Shown here in pieces: positions 8,329 through 16,559 of a stretch of 64,000 bases of DNA. The translations under genes and the position numbers were made by a program. Position 1 is the first letter of the stretch; every line of letters starts with the position of its first letter. A model generated the notes under the pieces. It was not told the DNA's origin. It did no database searches and was given only the letters and a program-made list of their open reading frames with translations. This stretch comes from Psychrobacter okhotskensis (GTDB lineage: Bacteria; Pseudomonadota; Gammaproteobacteria; Pseudomonadales; Moraxellaceae): the NCBI RefSeq assembly GCF_013248965.1, contig NZ_JABRVQ010000006.1, positions 1-64,000 on the forward strand. Reading direction: 5' to 3'.

Positions 8329-9294
8329 ATGACCACTGCTTTACTTGTTGCGGCATTACTAATGGGATTTTTTGGTTCACCACATTGCTTGGGTATGTGC
8401 GGGGGGCTGGTAACAGCGTTTGGTCTGTCGATGAAAGACGTTAGTCCCGCTAAACGCCGCGCCCTTGTGGCGACTTACCACTTAGGGCGTCTTAGCAGCT
8501 ATGCGCTGTTGGGTTTAGTCGCAGGTTTGATTGGTACGACTGTTTTAGAACCCTTGATGCGAGGCAATAATATGCCGCGTATCTTATTAGGTTTGGTATT
8601 GGTGTTTGTTGGTGTGACCATGCTTGGTGCGCCATTTTTGAGCAAGCTTGAGCGCTATGGCATGCGTTTTTGGCAGTATCTCAGTCCCCTTCGTCAAAAA
8701 GTTTTTCCTTTAAACACCTTTCCACGAGCATTGTCAGCGGGTCTATTGTGGGGATTTTTGCCTTGTGGTTTGGTTTATGGCGCTCTACTGATTGCAGTGG
8801 TTGCCCACAACCCATTAAGCGGCGCGGCATTAATGTTCGTCTTTGGCCTGGGTACAGTGCCGATGCTGGTTGCCACGCACGAGACCGTTGGCTGGCTACG
8901 CAACAAAATTGGACGCTTTCGTCTGCGTCAGATGAATGGGGCACTGATGGTCGTGTCAGGTATGGCGATCATTGTCGTCCCATTAGTAATGGCAAATATG
9001 CATAGTGGGCATGATATGTCCACTATGCATAGCGATCATATGCAGATGAGTGATTCGCAAATGATGGATATGCCCATGCATGGAACGATGGATGGATCGA
9101 TGAATAACAGCAGCCATTCTGCGACGACTACTGATACAGATACCCATGACCATCATGATATGAGTCAAATGAATCATGACATGACACCTGCTATGGCTGA
9201 TACAATGGATCACAGTATGCATGATATGAACAATAAGAGTAGCGAAGCAGACATGAAAAACAATCAGGATGCTATGATAGAAAATGCTGAATAA
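8329..9294 (+). CDS. TauE/SafE (UreH-like) membrane protein with Met/His-rich C-terminal tail
   Basis: A 321-aa inner-membrane protein. The first roughly 220 residues form about six hydrophobic helices, with FFGSPHCLGMCGG near the N-terminus and LLWGFLPCGLVYGALL in the middle, both typical of the UreH-like/TauE group. The last 100 residues are a soluble tail crowded with Met, His and Asp (HSGHDMSTMHSDHMQM and similar), which looks like a copper or other soft-metal binding segment. AGGAG precedes the ATG. Beside ccoS it probably helps copper handling for cbb3 oxidase. Transport of sulfite is not implied. Confidence 0.8.
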   Translation: MTTALLVAALLMGFFGSPHCLGMCGGLVTAFGLSMKDVSPAKRRALVATYHLGRLSSYALLGLVAGLIGTTVLEPLMRGNNMPRILLGLVLVFVGVTMLGAPFLSKLERYGMRFWQYLSPLRQKVFPLNTFPRALSAGLLWGFLPCGLVYGALLIAVVAHNPLSGAALMFVFGLGTVPMLVATHETVGWLRNKIGRFRLRQMNGALMVVSGMAIIVVPLVMANMHSGHDMSTMHSDHMQMSDSQMMDMPMHGTMDGSMNNSSHSATTTDTDTHDHHDMSQMNHDMTPAMADTMDHSMHDMNNKSSEADMKNNQDAMIENAE

Positions 9295-9328
9295 AAAATC
9301 AAAGCGCTAGGGCATGTCTTAATCAGAA

Positions 9329-9366
9329 AAAAGCCCTTAACATCAATCAGGATGTTAAGGGCTTTT
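9329..9366. terminator. Bidirectional terminator between the TauE-like gene and the DEAD-box helicase gene
   Basis: A perfect 16-bp stem (left arm 9329-9344, right arm 9351-9366, core GCCCTTAACATC) with a 6-nt loop has A-runs on the left and T-runs on the right. It can therefore end transcription from both convergent genes. Confidence 0.9.
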
Positions 9367-9409
9367 CTATTAATCCGAAATTATTAAGACAAAGTCCAAA
9401 TTAGACCAG

Positions 9410-10606
9410 TTATTCCTGCCATTGCTCAAGCGTAAACTTGGTATCTAAATGCTTCTCTAACGCAGGGATATTAAAAGCATCATCTTCACTAACGAAGCTA
9501 ATACTGATACCAGTCTGTCCAGCGCGGCCCGTACGACCAATGCGATGTACGTAATCATCTGGCTGATCAGGCAAAGTATAATTGACCACGTGGCTGATAT
9601 CATCGACATGAATACCGCGCCCTGCGACATCGGTGGCAACCAAGATAGAAGCGTGACCATCTTTAAAACGCTGTAAGTATTTTTCGCGTTTTTGCTGAAT
9701 GACATCGCCTGACAACATCACAATTTTATGTCCTTGGCGCAGTTTGTGATAGAGACGCTTGACTTGATCTTTGCGATTGGCAAAAACAATCACTTTATCG
9801 ACAGCGCTATCACTAATAATACGCTGCAATGCCGCTAGTTTTTGATCTTCTGTCAATAAATAAAAGTGCTGATCGACCAACTCACTGGTTTTATGCTCAG
9901 GCTCAATTTCAACAAATTGCGGCTCATGTAACCAACGATAGGCCAAGTTCATCACATCTTGGTTAAAAGTGGCTGAGAATAACAAGCTTTGGCGATCGGT
10001 GTTCGAAGGCATCCGACCAACCAAGCGCTTGATATCCGGAATAAAACCCATATCCAGCATGCGATCTGCTTCATCTAGTACCAGCACTTCTACTCGATCC
10101 AGATAGACCATGCCCCTATTGGCAAGATCAATCAGACGACCGGGCGTCGCTACTAAGATATCGACATATTGACGCTCAAGCTCATGCTGCTGGGTCTCAT
10201 AATTGGTGCCACCCATAATACAAACGCTGTGCAGCGAAGTGTATTTGGTCAAAGCGATACAATCATCAAATATTTGCTGTGCAAGCTCGCGGGTTGGTGC
10301 CATAACCACTGCGCGCGGCTCACCTAGATAGCGCTCTTCATCACTGGTAAAAGGACGCTTGAGTAATGCCTCCATAATGGTCAACAAAAACGTTGCCGTC
10401 TTACCGGTGCCAGTTTGTGCCTGTCCGATAGCGTCTTGATTTGCCAAGGTATGCGGTAATATTTGTGCTTGGATAGGCGTCAGTTCAGTAAAACCTAAAT
10501 CACTTACCGCGCGCAAGGTCGGTGTAGAGAGTGGTAAATCAGTAAACGCTGTAAAATTACTCAAAAAATCATCCTTTTGTATGAATCGCTTGTATTTTTC
10601 AATCAA
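9410..10606 (-). CDS. rhlB: DEAD-box RNA helicase, RhlB-like
   Basis: A 398-aa ATP-dependent RNA helicase with all DEAD-box motifs in order: Q motif (GFTELTPIQAQ), motif I AQTGTGKT, PTRELAQQ, TPGRLID, VLDEADRM, SATF, then VATDVAGRGI and HRIGRTGRAG. It lacks a long RNA-binding tail, and the length fits Pseudomonas-type RhlB, a degradosome helicase. The exact paralogue (RhlB or another short DEAD-box protein) is less sure than the family. A cold-shock protein gene lies upstream on the same strand, which suits RNA remodelling at low temperature. Confidence 0.85.
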   Translation of the reverse strand: MIEKYKRFIQKDDFLSNFTAFTDLPLSTPTLRAVSDLGFTELTPIQAQILPHTLANQDAIGQAQTGTGKTATFLLTIMEALLKRPFTSDEERYLGEPRAVVMAPTRELAQQIFDDCIALTKYTSLHSVCIMGGTNYETQQHELERQYVDILVATPGRLIDLANRGMVYLDRVEVLVLDEADRMLDMGFIPDIKRLVGRMPSNTDRQSLLFSATFNQDVMNLAYRWLHEPQFVEIEPEHKTSELVDQHFYLLTEDQKLAALQRIISDSAVDKVIVFANRKDQVKRLYHKLRQGHKIVMLSGDVIQQKREKYLQRFKDGHASILVATDVAGRGIHVDDISHVVNYTLPDQPDDYVHRIGRTGRAGQTGISISFVSEDDAFNIPALEKHLDTKFTLEQWQE

Positions 10607-10690
10607 TGATAGGCTTATGCCAAGACTCAGCCTAGCTGTATATCGCTACCAATATAAGTACGCCTCTAAAAGTTGTACATTGATAAGCAT

Positions 10691-10771
10691 AAAAAAAGCC
10701 AAGCCCAACGCCTACCCTCACCAATCATGCTGAATGAAAATCAACATAGGTAAGATAAGACGGGCTTGACT
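10691..10771 (-). terminator. Likely terminator of the cold-shock gene
   Basis: On the minus strand, AGTCAAGCCC and GGGCTTGGCT can pair (one wobble) around a 55-nt loop, followed directly by seven T. It lies 62 bp after the csp stop. The long loop makes it unusual. Confidence 0.45.
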
Positions 10772-10832
10772 CGGTAGTATATCAGTAGTTTATCCAGACA
10801 TTATAACTAAACTGTGCTAATGACTGTATCGA

Positions 10833-11048
10833 CTATTCTTCTACTTTTCTGACTTCTTCAGCTTGAAGACCTTTGTCGCCTTCGACCACGCTGAACTCAA
10901 CCTTTTCGCCATCTTTTAGAGAGCGATAACCATCACCTTGGATCGCGCGGAAATGGACAAAAATATCTTCTCCGCTATCACGTTGAATGAAACCAAAGCC
11001 TTTTGAGTCATTAAACCACTTAACGATACCTTGCTCACGAGCTGACAT
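10833..11048 (-). CDS. Cold-shock protein, CspA family
   Basis: A 71-aa single cold-shock domain. RNP1 is KGFGFI and RNP2 is DIFVHF, preceded by GIVKWFN. It binds single-stranded RNA and DNA and melts mRNA structure. AGGAAG precedes the ATG. The leader upstream is long, as in cold-inducible csp genes. Whether it is cold-induced or constitutive cannot be told from the protein. Confidence 0.95.
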   Translation of the reverse strand: MSAREQGIVKWFNDSKGFGFIQRDSGEDIFVHFRAIQGDGYRSLKDGEKVEFSVVEGDKGLQAEEVRKVEE

Positions 11049-11549
11049 AATATTACTTCCTAAAAAAGTCGCTTAGCCCCAAATTCCTTTGCAACATTGC
11101 ATATAAACGGGGTCTAAGATTGAGAAATCAGAATTAAACGCTATGACGCAACATACATTCGTATAGACAGACAAGATGAATGCTTATCTTAACTATGTTG
11201 AATGTACTGTTTTGCTATACCTTTTACTCATACCAAAATAGCTTTTGTACTCATCATCGTTTATGTTAGATGCTTCATTATAAAAACTTATAATAATGGT
11301 AGTAACAAATTCGCAATATAGATTGCTTAAAAAATATCATAGCACGGGTTTTTAGCAACATAAAGACTTTTAACACGGTTTTTAAAACTTAGCTTGATTT
11401 TTGATGTAATTTTTTTATAACCTTGCTGACAAGCTGTTATCATAATGCGATAAGAGGGGTTTTATGGCACAGCTTTTTCTGTATTAACCCTACTTATTTA
11501 GCAGTAACGCATCAATCATCCGTAGCCTTCAATAGCGATAGAGAGCATT
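11049..11549 (-). promoter_or_regulatory. Divergent csp/aroQ intergenic region with probable long csp leader
   Basis: This gene-free 501-bp region separates csp from aroQ. On the minus strand TTACTA (11300-11305), a 17-bp spacer and TATAAT (11277-11282) make a plausible promoter giving a leader of about 220 nt for csp. That is the length class of leaders that act as RNA thermosensors in cspA genes. A short palindrome TGCAA-CAT-TGCA lies near 11089-11100. No reading frame of note was seen, and the aroQ promoter was not identified. Confidence 0.4.
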
Positions 11550-12086
11550 ATGACCACCCCTTCTCAATCAGCAGCGCCAGTAGCACACGTTGACCAATCA
11601 ATAAAAACAACCTTGACCCAAAGATTATTATTGATTAATGGCGTCAATCTCAATTTACTGGGCAAGCGTGAGCCGGAGATTTATGGCCATACGACGCTGG
11701 CAGATATTGAGCAGGGCCTCATTGAGCGCGCGGCAAACTACGGTGTTGAGCTGATTTGCATACAGTCAAACCATGAAGGCAAGCTGGTCGATGAGATTCA
11801 ACACTATGGGCTTTTAGCAGAGTCAGCAGCGCAAGTAGATGCCATCATTATCAATCCTGCAGCGTTCACTCACACCTCGGTCGCAATCCGTGATGCGTTA
11901 TCGGCCACGCAAAAGCCATTTATCGAGGTGCACTTGTCTAATGTACACGCTCGCGAAGCTTTCCGGCAGCATTCTTACTTTAGTGATATTGCAGTCGGTG
12001 TCATTTGTGGCTTAGGACATAGAGGTTATCAGATGGCTTTAGATTATTGGCTAGCTAATACCTATAAGATAAACCTAAATGATTAG
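11550..12086 (+). CDS. aroQ: 3-dehydroquinate dehydratase, type II
   Basis: A 178-aa enzyme of the shikimate pathway. The type II core runs from about residue 25 ([21 protein letters not shown]) through [28 protein letters not shown] and [16 protein letters not shown], which hold the catalytic Tyr, Asn, His and Arg positions. About 25 extra N-terminal residues precede the core of roughly 150 aa. The TAG stop at 12084-12086 coincides with the left border of a repeat element: TA is the target dinucleotide and the G is the first base of the element. Confidence 0.95.
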   Translation: MTTPSQSAAPVAHVDQSIKTTLTQRLLLINGVNLNLLGKREPEIYGHTTLADIEQGLIERAANYGVELICIQSNHEGKLVDEIQHYGLLAESAAQVDAIIINPAAFTHTSVAIRDALSATQKPFIEVHLSNVHAREAFRQHSYFSDIAVGVICGLGHRGYQMALDYWLANTYKINLND

Positions 12087-12231
12087 GGCGTGTTGAACAT
12101 TCGATCATGGCACTGACAGAGACTGTTTTTTAGGCGATTCAAAGATAAAAATAGTAAGTTTAGTCATTCTAAGCGTCTCTTTTTATCAAAGAATCAGCAA
12201 AAAATAGCCCTGTCCTTTTAGGCTGATGCTA
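12086..12231. repeat. MITE-like palindromic element, family 1, right end lost
   Basis: The left end GGGCGTGTTGAACATT follows TA at 12084-12085. The interior keeps the family layout: a GTTTTTTAG/CAAAAAATAGC stem, apical TTAGTCATTCTAA, and AGCCCTGTCC near the right. No right terminal repeat is visible, so the 3' boundary is approximate. The first base completes the aroQ stop codon. Confidence 0.6.
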
Positions 12232-12374
12232 AAATATATTGAGAAAGTCATACAGAAAGAAAAAACTCATTCGCGCAAGACAACCTTATCTTTAGCACAC
12301 TAGTCAAACAGCAATTACTTGCTTAAAATAATAAAATTACGGTTTGGTAAATAAACCTCTACATGGTGATATGA

Positions 12375-13676
12375 ATGGCAAAATCGTCCGGAAAACGCTT
12401 TATGAAACTGGCTGGCATGACAGCGAGTATTGCCGGCAAAGCCGCTAAAAACTCATTAAGGCACCTATCAAGTGACGAAGAAAAACGTCTGCAGGCACGC
12501 TCAGAATTGATGCAAGACGTGGGTATCCAAATAGCCGAAACACTTGGTGAGATGAAGGGCGCGGTGATGAAAGTGGGACAAATTGCCTCACAATATAAGG
12601 ACGTATTTCCACCTGAGGTTGCGACAGCTTTAGAAAAGTTGCAAAAAGACGCACCGCCCATGCCTTATGCGCAGATACGGGCACAAATAGAACGTGAGCT
12701 CAAAGCTCCTGTCGATCAACTGTTTACGATGTTTGAAGAAACACCCTTTGCCGCCGCTTCCATTGGACAAGTACACAGGGCTATTCTACCCTCTGGGCAA
12801 AAAGTCGTGGTCAAAGTACAGTACCCCGATGTCGATGAAAACTGTGATAGTGACCTCAAACAAGTGCGCATGGCGCTAAAAATCGCTGGCGTCTTGAATA
12901 TGAGCAAACAATTGCAGGAGCAGCTCTTTAACGAGATTCGTCAAAGTCTGCATGATGAGTTGGACTATGTCAAAGAAGCTCACAACCTACAGGTATTCGG
13001 TGCTTTTCATACTGATGACCAAGGACTTATTATCCCCAAAGTCATTAACAGCCACTCTACCAGACGGGTTTTGACATTGACTGAGGAGATGGGAGAGACG
13101 CTGACTGTCGCCGCGACGTGGAATAATGAGATCAAACAGAAAATCGCCAAACGACTGTTTCACTTTACTGCAGGTCAACTGTTTGGCTTATACCGGATGC
13201 ACTGTGACCCCCATCCCGGTAATTTTGCGTTTCGTCATGATGGCAGTGTCGTAGCCTATGATTTTGGCGGTATTCGCAGCTATAGTCATAGTGAGGTTCA
13301 ATTGTTTCGCCGCTTCGCGCAGCATGCCGTCAAAGGTGATGTGACCGCACTAGAGCAAGACTTAATCGCTCTTGATATTCGCCGTGAGGATGATAAAAAT
13401 GTGCCGGGTGAATTCTATGAAAAGTGGCTGGCTATTGGTATGAAGCCGCTATCCATTGCACCTTATCAAGAAGGGGCATTTGATTTTGGCAGCAGTCAAG
13501 TTCATCATGAAGCCATCAGCCAAATGCGCACCTCATTAAAATACTTCGGGCAATTTCAACCTTCAGCCACGACGATGATGCTAGATCGTACCGTGTCAGG
13601 ACAATATTGGAACCTAGTCAATCTGGGTGTTGAAATAGACCTGTCACCACTGGTCGCTGAGTATATAACCAACTAG
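12375..13676 (+). CDS. ABC1/AarF-UbiB family atypical kinase
   Basis: A 433-aa protein of the UbiB/ABC1 atypical kinase family. It has the family-specific KGAVMKVGQIAS (the KxGQ motif), the Ala-rich nucleotide loop AAASIGQVHRA, the invariant Lys in VVVKVQYP, HCDPHPGNF and the metal-binding YDFGG. Such proteins act as ATPases supporting quinone or lipid metabolism. This one lacks the C-terminal membrane helices of ubiquinone UbiB, so I would not call it UbiB. Its TAG stop (13674-13676) is formed at the border of a repeat element. Confidence 0.88.
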   Translation: MAKSSGKRFMKLAGMTASIAGKAAKNSLRHLSSDEEKRLQARSELMQDVGIQIAETLGEMKGAVMKVGQIASQYKDVFPPEVATALEKLQKDAPPMPYAQIRAQIERELKAPVDQLFTMFEETPFAAASIGQVHRAILPSGQKVVVKVQYPDVDENCDSDLKQVRMALKIAGVLNMSKQLQEQLFNEIRQSLHDELDYVKEAHNLQVFGAFHTDDQGLIIPKVINSHSTRRVLTLTEEMGETLTVAATWNNEIKQKIAKRLFHFTAGQLFGLYRMHCDPHPGNFAFRHDGSVVAYDFGGIRSYSHSEVQLFRRFAQHAVKGDVTALEQDLIALDIRREDDKNVPGEFYEKWLAIGMKPLSIAPYQEGAFDFGSSQVHHEAISQMRTSLKYFGQFQPSATTMMLDRTVSGQYWNLVNLGVEIDLSPLVAEYITN

Positions 13677-13845
13677 GGCGTGTCCTCATTTTAAAAATGG
13701 TGATACAAATGAGGTAAATTGCCGTCAAACAAGGAAAATAGTGCAGATAATATCGATATATTACCTAGCTATTTGACGATGTTTGGCAAGATTTAACCAT
13801 TTTTAGCCCATTTAGATTGCTATCGGTTGAATTGAGGACACGCCC
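13676..13845. repeat. MITE-like palindromic element, family 2, intact copy
   Basis: A 170-bp element starting GGGCGTGTCCTCATTT and ending TTGAGGACACGCCC, with TA on both sides (13674-13675, 13846-13847). The interior holds further nested inverted repeats: AAAAATGG/CCATTTTT, GCCGTCAAAC/GTTTGGC and an apical ATATCGATAT. It has no reading frame. It sits between the convergent ABC1 kinase and channel genes, and its first G completes the kinase stop codon. The second copy is at 38267. Confidence 0.85.
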
Positions 13846-13885
13846 TAGCCTCTAGCCTACATAGAAAAATAAAGGCTAGTGAACA

Positions 13886-14716
13886 TTACACATGCAGTGC
13901 ATGGCCGCAGCGGTCGCAAAAAACAGCACTCACGGCATGACCAAATTTTCCGCAGTTCGGACACGTAATGGGGTTAAGCTGTGGACGCATATTTCGAGCA
14001 AGCTCAGAAGTAAAAATGCCCGTTGGTACCGCAATGATTGAATAACCCGTAATCATGACCATACTCGCAATCGCTTGACCCAACGGAGTTTTAGGTGACA
14101 TATCGCCATACCCTACCGTAGTCATCGTAACAACCGCCCAATAGATAGACAGCGGAATACTCGTAAAGCCATTTTCAGGCCCCTCTACCACGTAGATAAT
14201 CGAGCCGAAAATCGTAACCAATAATACCAGCGATAAGAAAAATACCGTAATTTTTTGCTGGCTGGTTTTGAGTGCCGAGGCCAAAAAACCTGCTTGTTGC
14301 ATGTAAGCTTTGAGCTTGAGTACGCGAAAGATACGTAAAATACGCAAAACACGTATGACCAACAGATACTGCACGCCTACAAACAACAGGCTTAAATAGC
14401 TGGGCAATACAGATAATAAATCCACTACCCCAAAAAAGCTAAAGGCATAACGAAAGCGGTTGGGCGCTGAAAACCAGCGCAATGCATACTCAATGGTAAA
14501 TAAAATCGTAAAAAACCATTCCGCATAAAAAAACAGCGTGCCATATTGCAAACGCATATATAGCACGCTGTCCAGCATTACCACCCCAACACTGGCCAAA
14601 ATGGCTATCAACAATACAACATCGAAAAGCTTACCCATGCGGGTATCTGTGCCTTCGATAATAATATGAATGCGGTTACGCAGGTGAGTAATAGCTTCGT
14701 TAGTTGGTTGCTTCAT
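13886..14716 (-). CDS. Voltage-gated-type K+ channel with C-terminal zinc ribbon
   Basis: A 276-aa membrane protein with six predicted helices. The fourth has Arg at every third position (IRVLRILRIFRVLK), like a voltage sensor. The pore loop carries the K+ selectivity filter TVGYGD at 200-205. After the last helix the protein ends in a compact zinc-ribbon-like motif with CPNC (Cys252, Cys255) and CDRC (Cys267, Cys270). It probably assembles as a tetramer. The ribbon is unusual for bacterial Kv-like channels and might aid assembly or gating. Confidence 0.9.
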   Translation of the reverse strand: MKQPTNEAITHLRNRIHIIIEGTDTRMGKLFDVVLLIAILASVGVVMLDSVLYMRLQYGTLFFYAEWFFTILFTIEYALRWFSAPNRFRYAFSFFGVVDLLSVLPSYLSLLFVGVQYLLVIRVLRILRIFRVLKLKAYMQQAGFLASALKTSQQKITVFFLSLVLLVTIFGSIIYVVEGPENGFTSIPLSIYWAVVTMTTVGYGDMSPKTPLGQAIASMVMITGYSIIAVPTGIFTSELARNMRPQLNPITCPNCGKFGHAVSAVFCDRCGHALHV

Positions 14717-15075
14717 AGAGTCAATAGAGTCACAAGATCAATGGTTTAAAAAAACCGAACGATTTAGGCTAGGATGGACAAGCTAAGATTGGTCAAAACG
14801 CGTAAAAGTGGTTTATAATATCCCACACCTTATGACTATCAATAGTTATTATCAAGGTTCGATAAGTGACGATATAGGCAGCCATAACGCAAAAAATAAT
14901 AGTGTAGCAAAAAAGCACTGCTAACGACATACAAATCGTTAACTTGCAGGTAAGTCAATTACCTCAAAAAACAGCTCAATCATATAATAAAAACCGCTTA
15001 TGAAGTATCAAATATTATCATTCATAGTCTTTTTATTCACACCATAAAAACCACGTAAAACTTTAAGGATGTCAT
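14717..15075. other. Divergent intergenic region upstream of yebC
   Basis: A 359-bp gene-free, AT-rich region. A TATAAT at 14814-14819 with TTGGTC 19 bp upstream is a weak plus-strand promoter candidate for yebC. Nothing else was recognised. Confidence 0.3.
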
Positions 15076-15825
15076 ATGGCAGGCCATTCAAAATGGGCAA
15101 ATATTAAACACCGTAAAGCGCGTCAAGATGCGGTAAAAGGCAAAGTATTTACCAAGATTATTCGTGAAATTGTCTCAGCTGCCAAGCAAGGCGACCCTGA
15201 CCCTGATAAAAACCCACGCTTACGTGCTGTTATCGAAAAAGCATTGTCAGTCAATATGACTAGGGACACTATCAATCGTGCAGTAGCTCGCGGTACGGGT
15301 GGCGATGACAATGACAATATGGATGAAGTGAGCTATGAAGGCTATGGCGTTGGCGGTGTGGCAGTATTAGTCGAAACCATGACTGATAACCTTAACCGAA
15401 CCGTCAGCGAAGTACGCCATGCCTTTACTAAGAATGACGGTAATCTTGGCACCTCTGGCTCAGTGGCTTATCTCTTTACTAAGCGCGGTGAAATCACCTT
15501 CAATGACACAAGCTTAGAAGACGAAGTAATGTTGGTCGCTCTAGATGCTGGTGCGCTTGATATCGAAAATGATGGCGACAGCTTGCTGGTCATTACCGAA
15601 TGGGAAACTTTCGGTCAAGTCAAAGATGCGCTTAATGCTGCAGGTCTGGTCTCTGACAACGCGGAGGTAACCATGTCGCCGTCAACTACTGCTGAGATAG
15701 ACAATGTGGATGATGCCGAAAAAGTCATGAAGATGATTGATATGCTAGAAGACATCGATGACGTGCAAGAAGTTTATAGCAATGTGAACTTCTCAGATGA
15801 GGTAATGGTGCAACTTGAGCAATAG
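15076..15825 (+). CDS. yebC: YebC/PmpR-family protein (TACO1 family)
   Basis: A 249-aa cytoplasmic protein beginning [18 protein letters not shown], the invariant start of the family, followed by [25 protein letters not shown] and the central [11 protein letters not shown]. Members bind DNA as regulators (PmpR) or help translation of difficult sequences (YebC2/TACO1). Which activity applies here cannot be read from the sequence. Length is standard. Often found before ruvC, but here it stands alone with its own terminator. Confidence 0.95.
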   Translation: MAGHSKWANIKHRKARQDAVKGKVFTKIIREIVSAAKQGDPDPDKNPRLRAVIEKALSVNMTRDTINRAVARGTGGDDNDNMDEVSYEGYGVGGVAVLVETMTDNLNRTVSEVRHAFTKNDGNLGTSGSVAYLFTKRGEITFNDTSLEDEVMLVALDAGALDIENDGDSLLVITEWETFGQVKDALNAAGLVSDNAEVTMSPSTTAEIDNVDDAEKVMKMIDMLEDIDDVQEVYSNVNFSDEVMVQLEQ

Positions 15826-15846
15826 TTCGGGTTGAGAATATTAAAT

Positions 15847-15883
15847 AAAAAGGCCAAACGTTTTTTAATGTTTGGCCTTTTTT
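15847..15883. terminator. Bidirectional terminator between yebC and ogt
   Basis: A stem AAAAAGGCCAAAC (15847-15859) pairs with 15870-15882 across a 10-nt T-rich loop, followed by T-runs on both strands. Confidence 0.9.
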
Positions 15884-15913
15884 TAGTGACGAGTGATAAG
15901 CACTTACTTTAGA

Positions 15914-16486
15914 CTAAGCCTTGCAAGTGACCCCTTCAAGCGCTAACAAATATTCTTTCTTATCCAGCCCACCCGTATAACCACCAAGCTTACCATCGCT
16001 AGCAATGACGCGATGACAAGGAACGATGATGCTAAAAGGATTCCTACCATTGGCATTGGCCACCGCGCGAAAGCCTTTGGGATTATCCACATTTCGTGCC
16101 AGCATTGCATAGCTGATAGTTGCGCCATGATCGATGTTTTGTAATGCCCGCCATACTCGTTGCTGAAATGGCGTGCCCAAAGACAGATCTAATGCTAAGT
16201 CAAACGCTTGACGCTCACCCTTAAAGTACTCATCCAACTGCTTTATAGTCTCTAATAGTAGCGCTTGAGCCGGTTCATTTTCGCTTAGCTTATCCTCATT
16301 GATAAACGTAAAGCTCTTATCAACAAGGCCATAGTGCTTTTTAAGTTTGGGAATGGATTTTGAGCTATGCCAAGCGTCACCCGTCTGCTGCCAGTTGACT
16401 TCAACCAGTTTAGGGCTGCTATGCTCATTGACGCTGGCAATTAACGTTAACTGGTTAGATCCAAAAGCTGCTTCGGTGACTATCAT
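15914..16486 (-). CDS. ogt: Methylated-DNA--protein-cysteine methyltransferase
   Basis: A 190-aa suicide DNA-repair protein that takes the methyl group from O6-methylguanine. The active-site motif is PCHRV with acceptor Cys157. The DNA-binding helix-turn-helix region GTPFQQRVWRAL...ISYAMLAR and the arginine-finger region FRAVANANGRNP precede it. The N-terminal RNase-H-like domain is complete, so it is Ogt-like rather than an Ada fragment. It lies 73 bp downstream of ftsY on the same strand. Confidence 0.93.
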   Translation of the reverse strand: MIVTEAAFGSNQLTLIASVNEHSSPKLVEVNWQQTGDAWHSSKSIPKLKKHYGLVDKSFTFINEDKLSENEPAQALLLETIKQLDEYFKGERQAFDLALDLSLGTPFQQRVWRALQNIDHGATISYAMLARNVDNPKGFRAVANANGRNPFSIIVPCHRVIASDGKLGGYTGGLDKKEYLLALEGVTCKA

Positions 16487-16559
16487 GGTTTTCCCCTGTT
16501 AAATCATTACGTTTTTAAGGCTCTATCATTGAACATCGACTCAAACAAACTATCGAGTA

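Noticed and set aside
8983-9222. His/Ile/Met-rich minus-strand frame
   Set aside because: It is the antisense of the Met/His-rich tail of the TauE-like gene, so its His content is a reading artefact.
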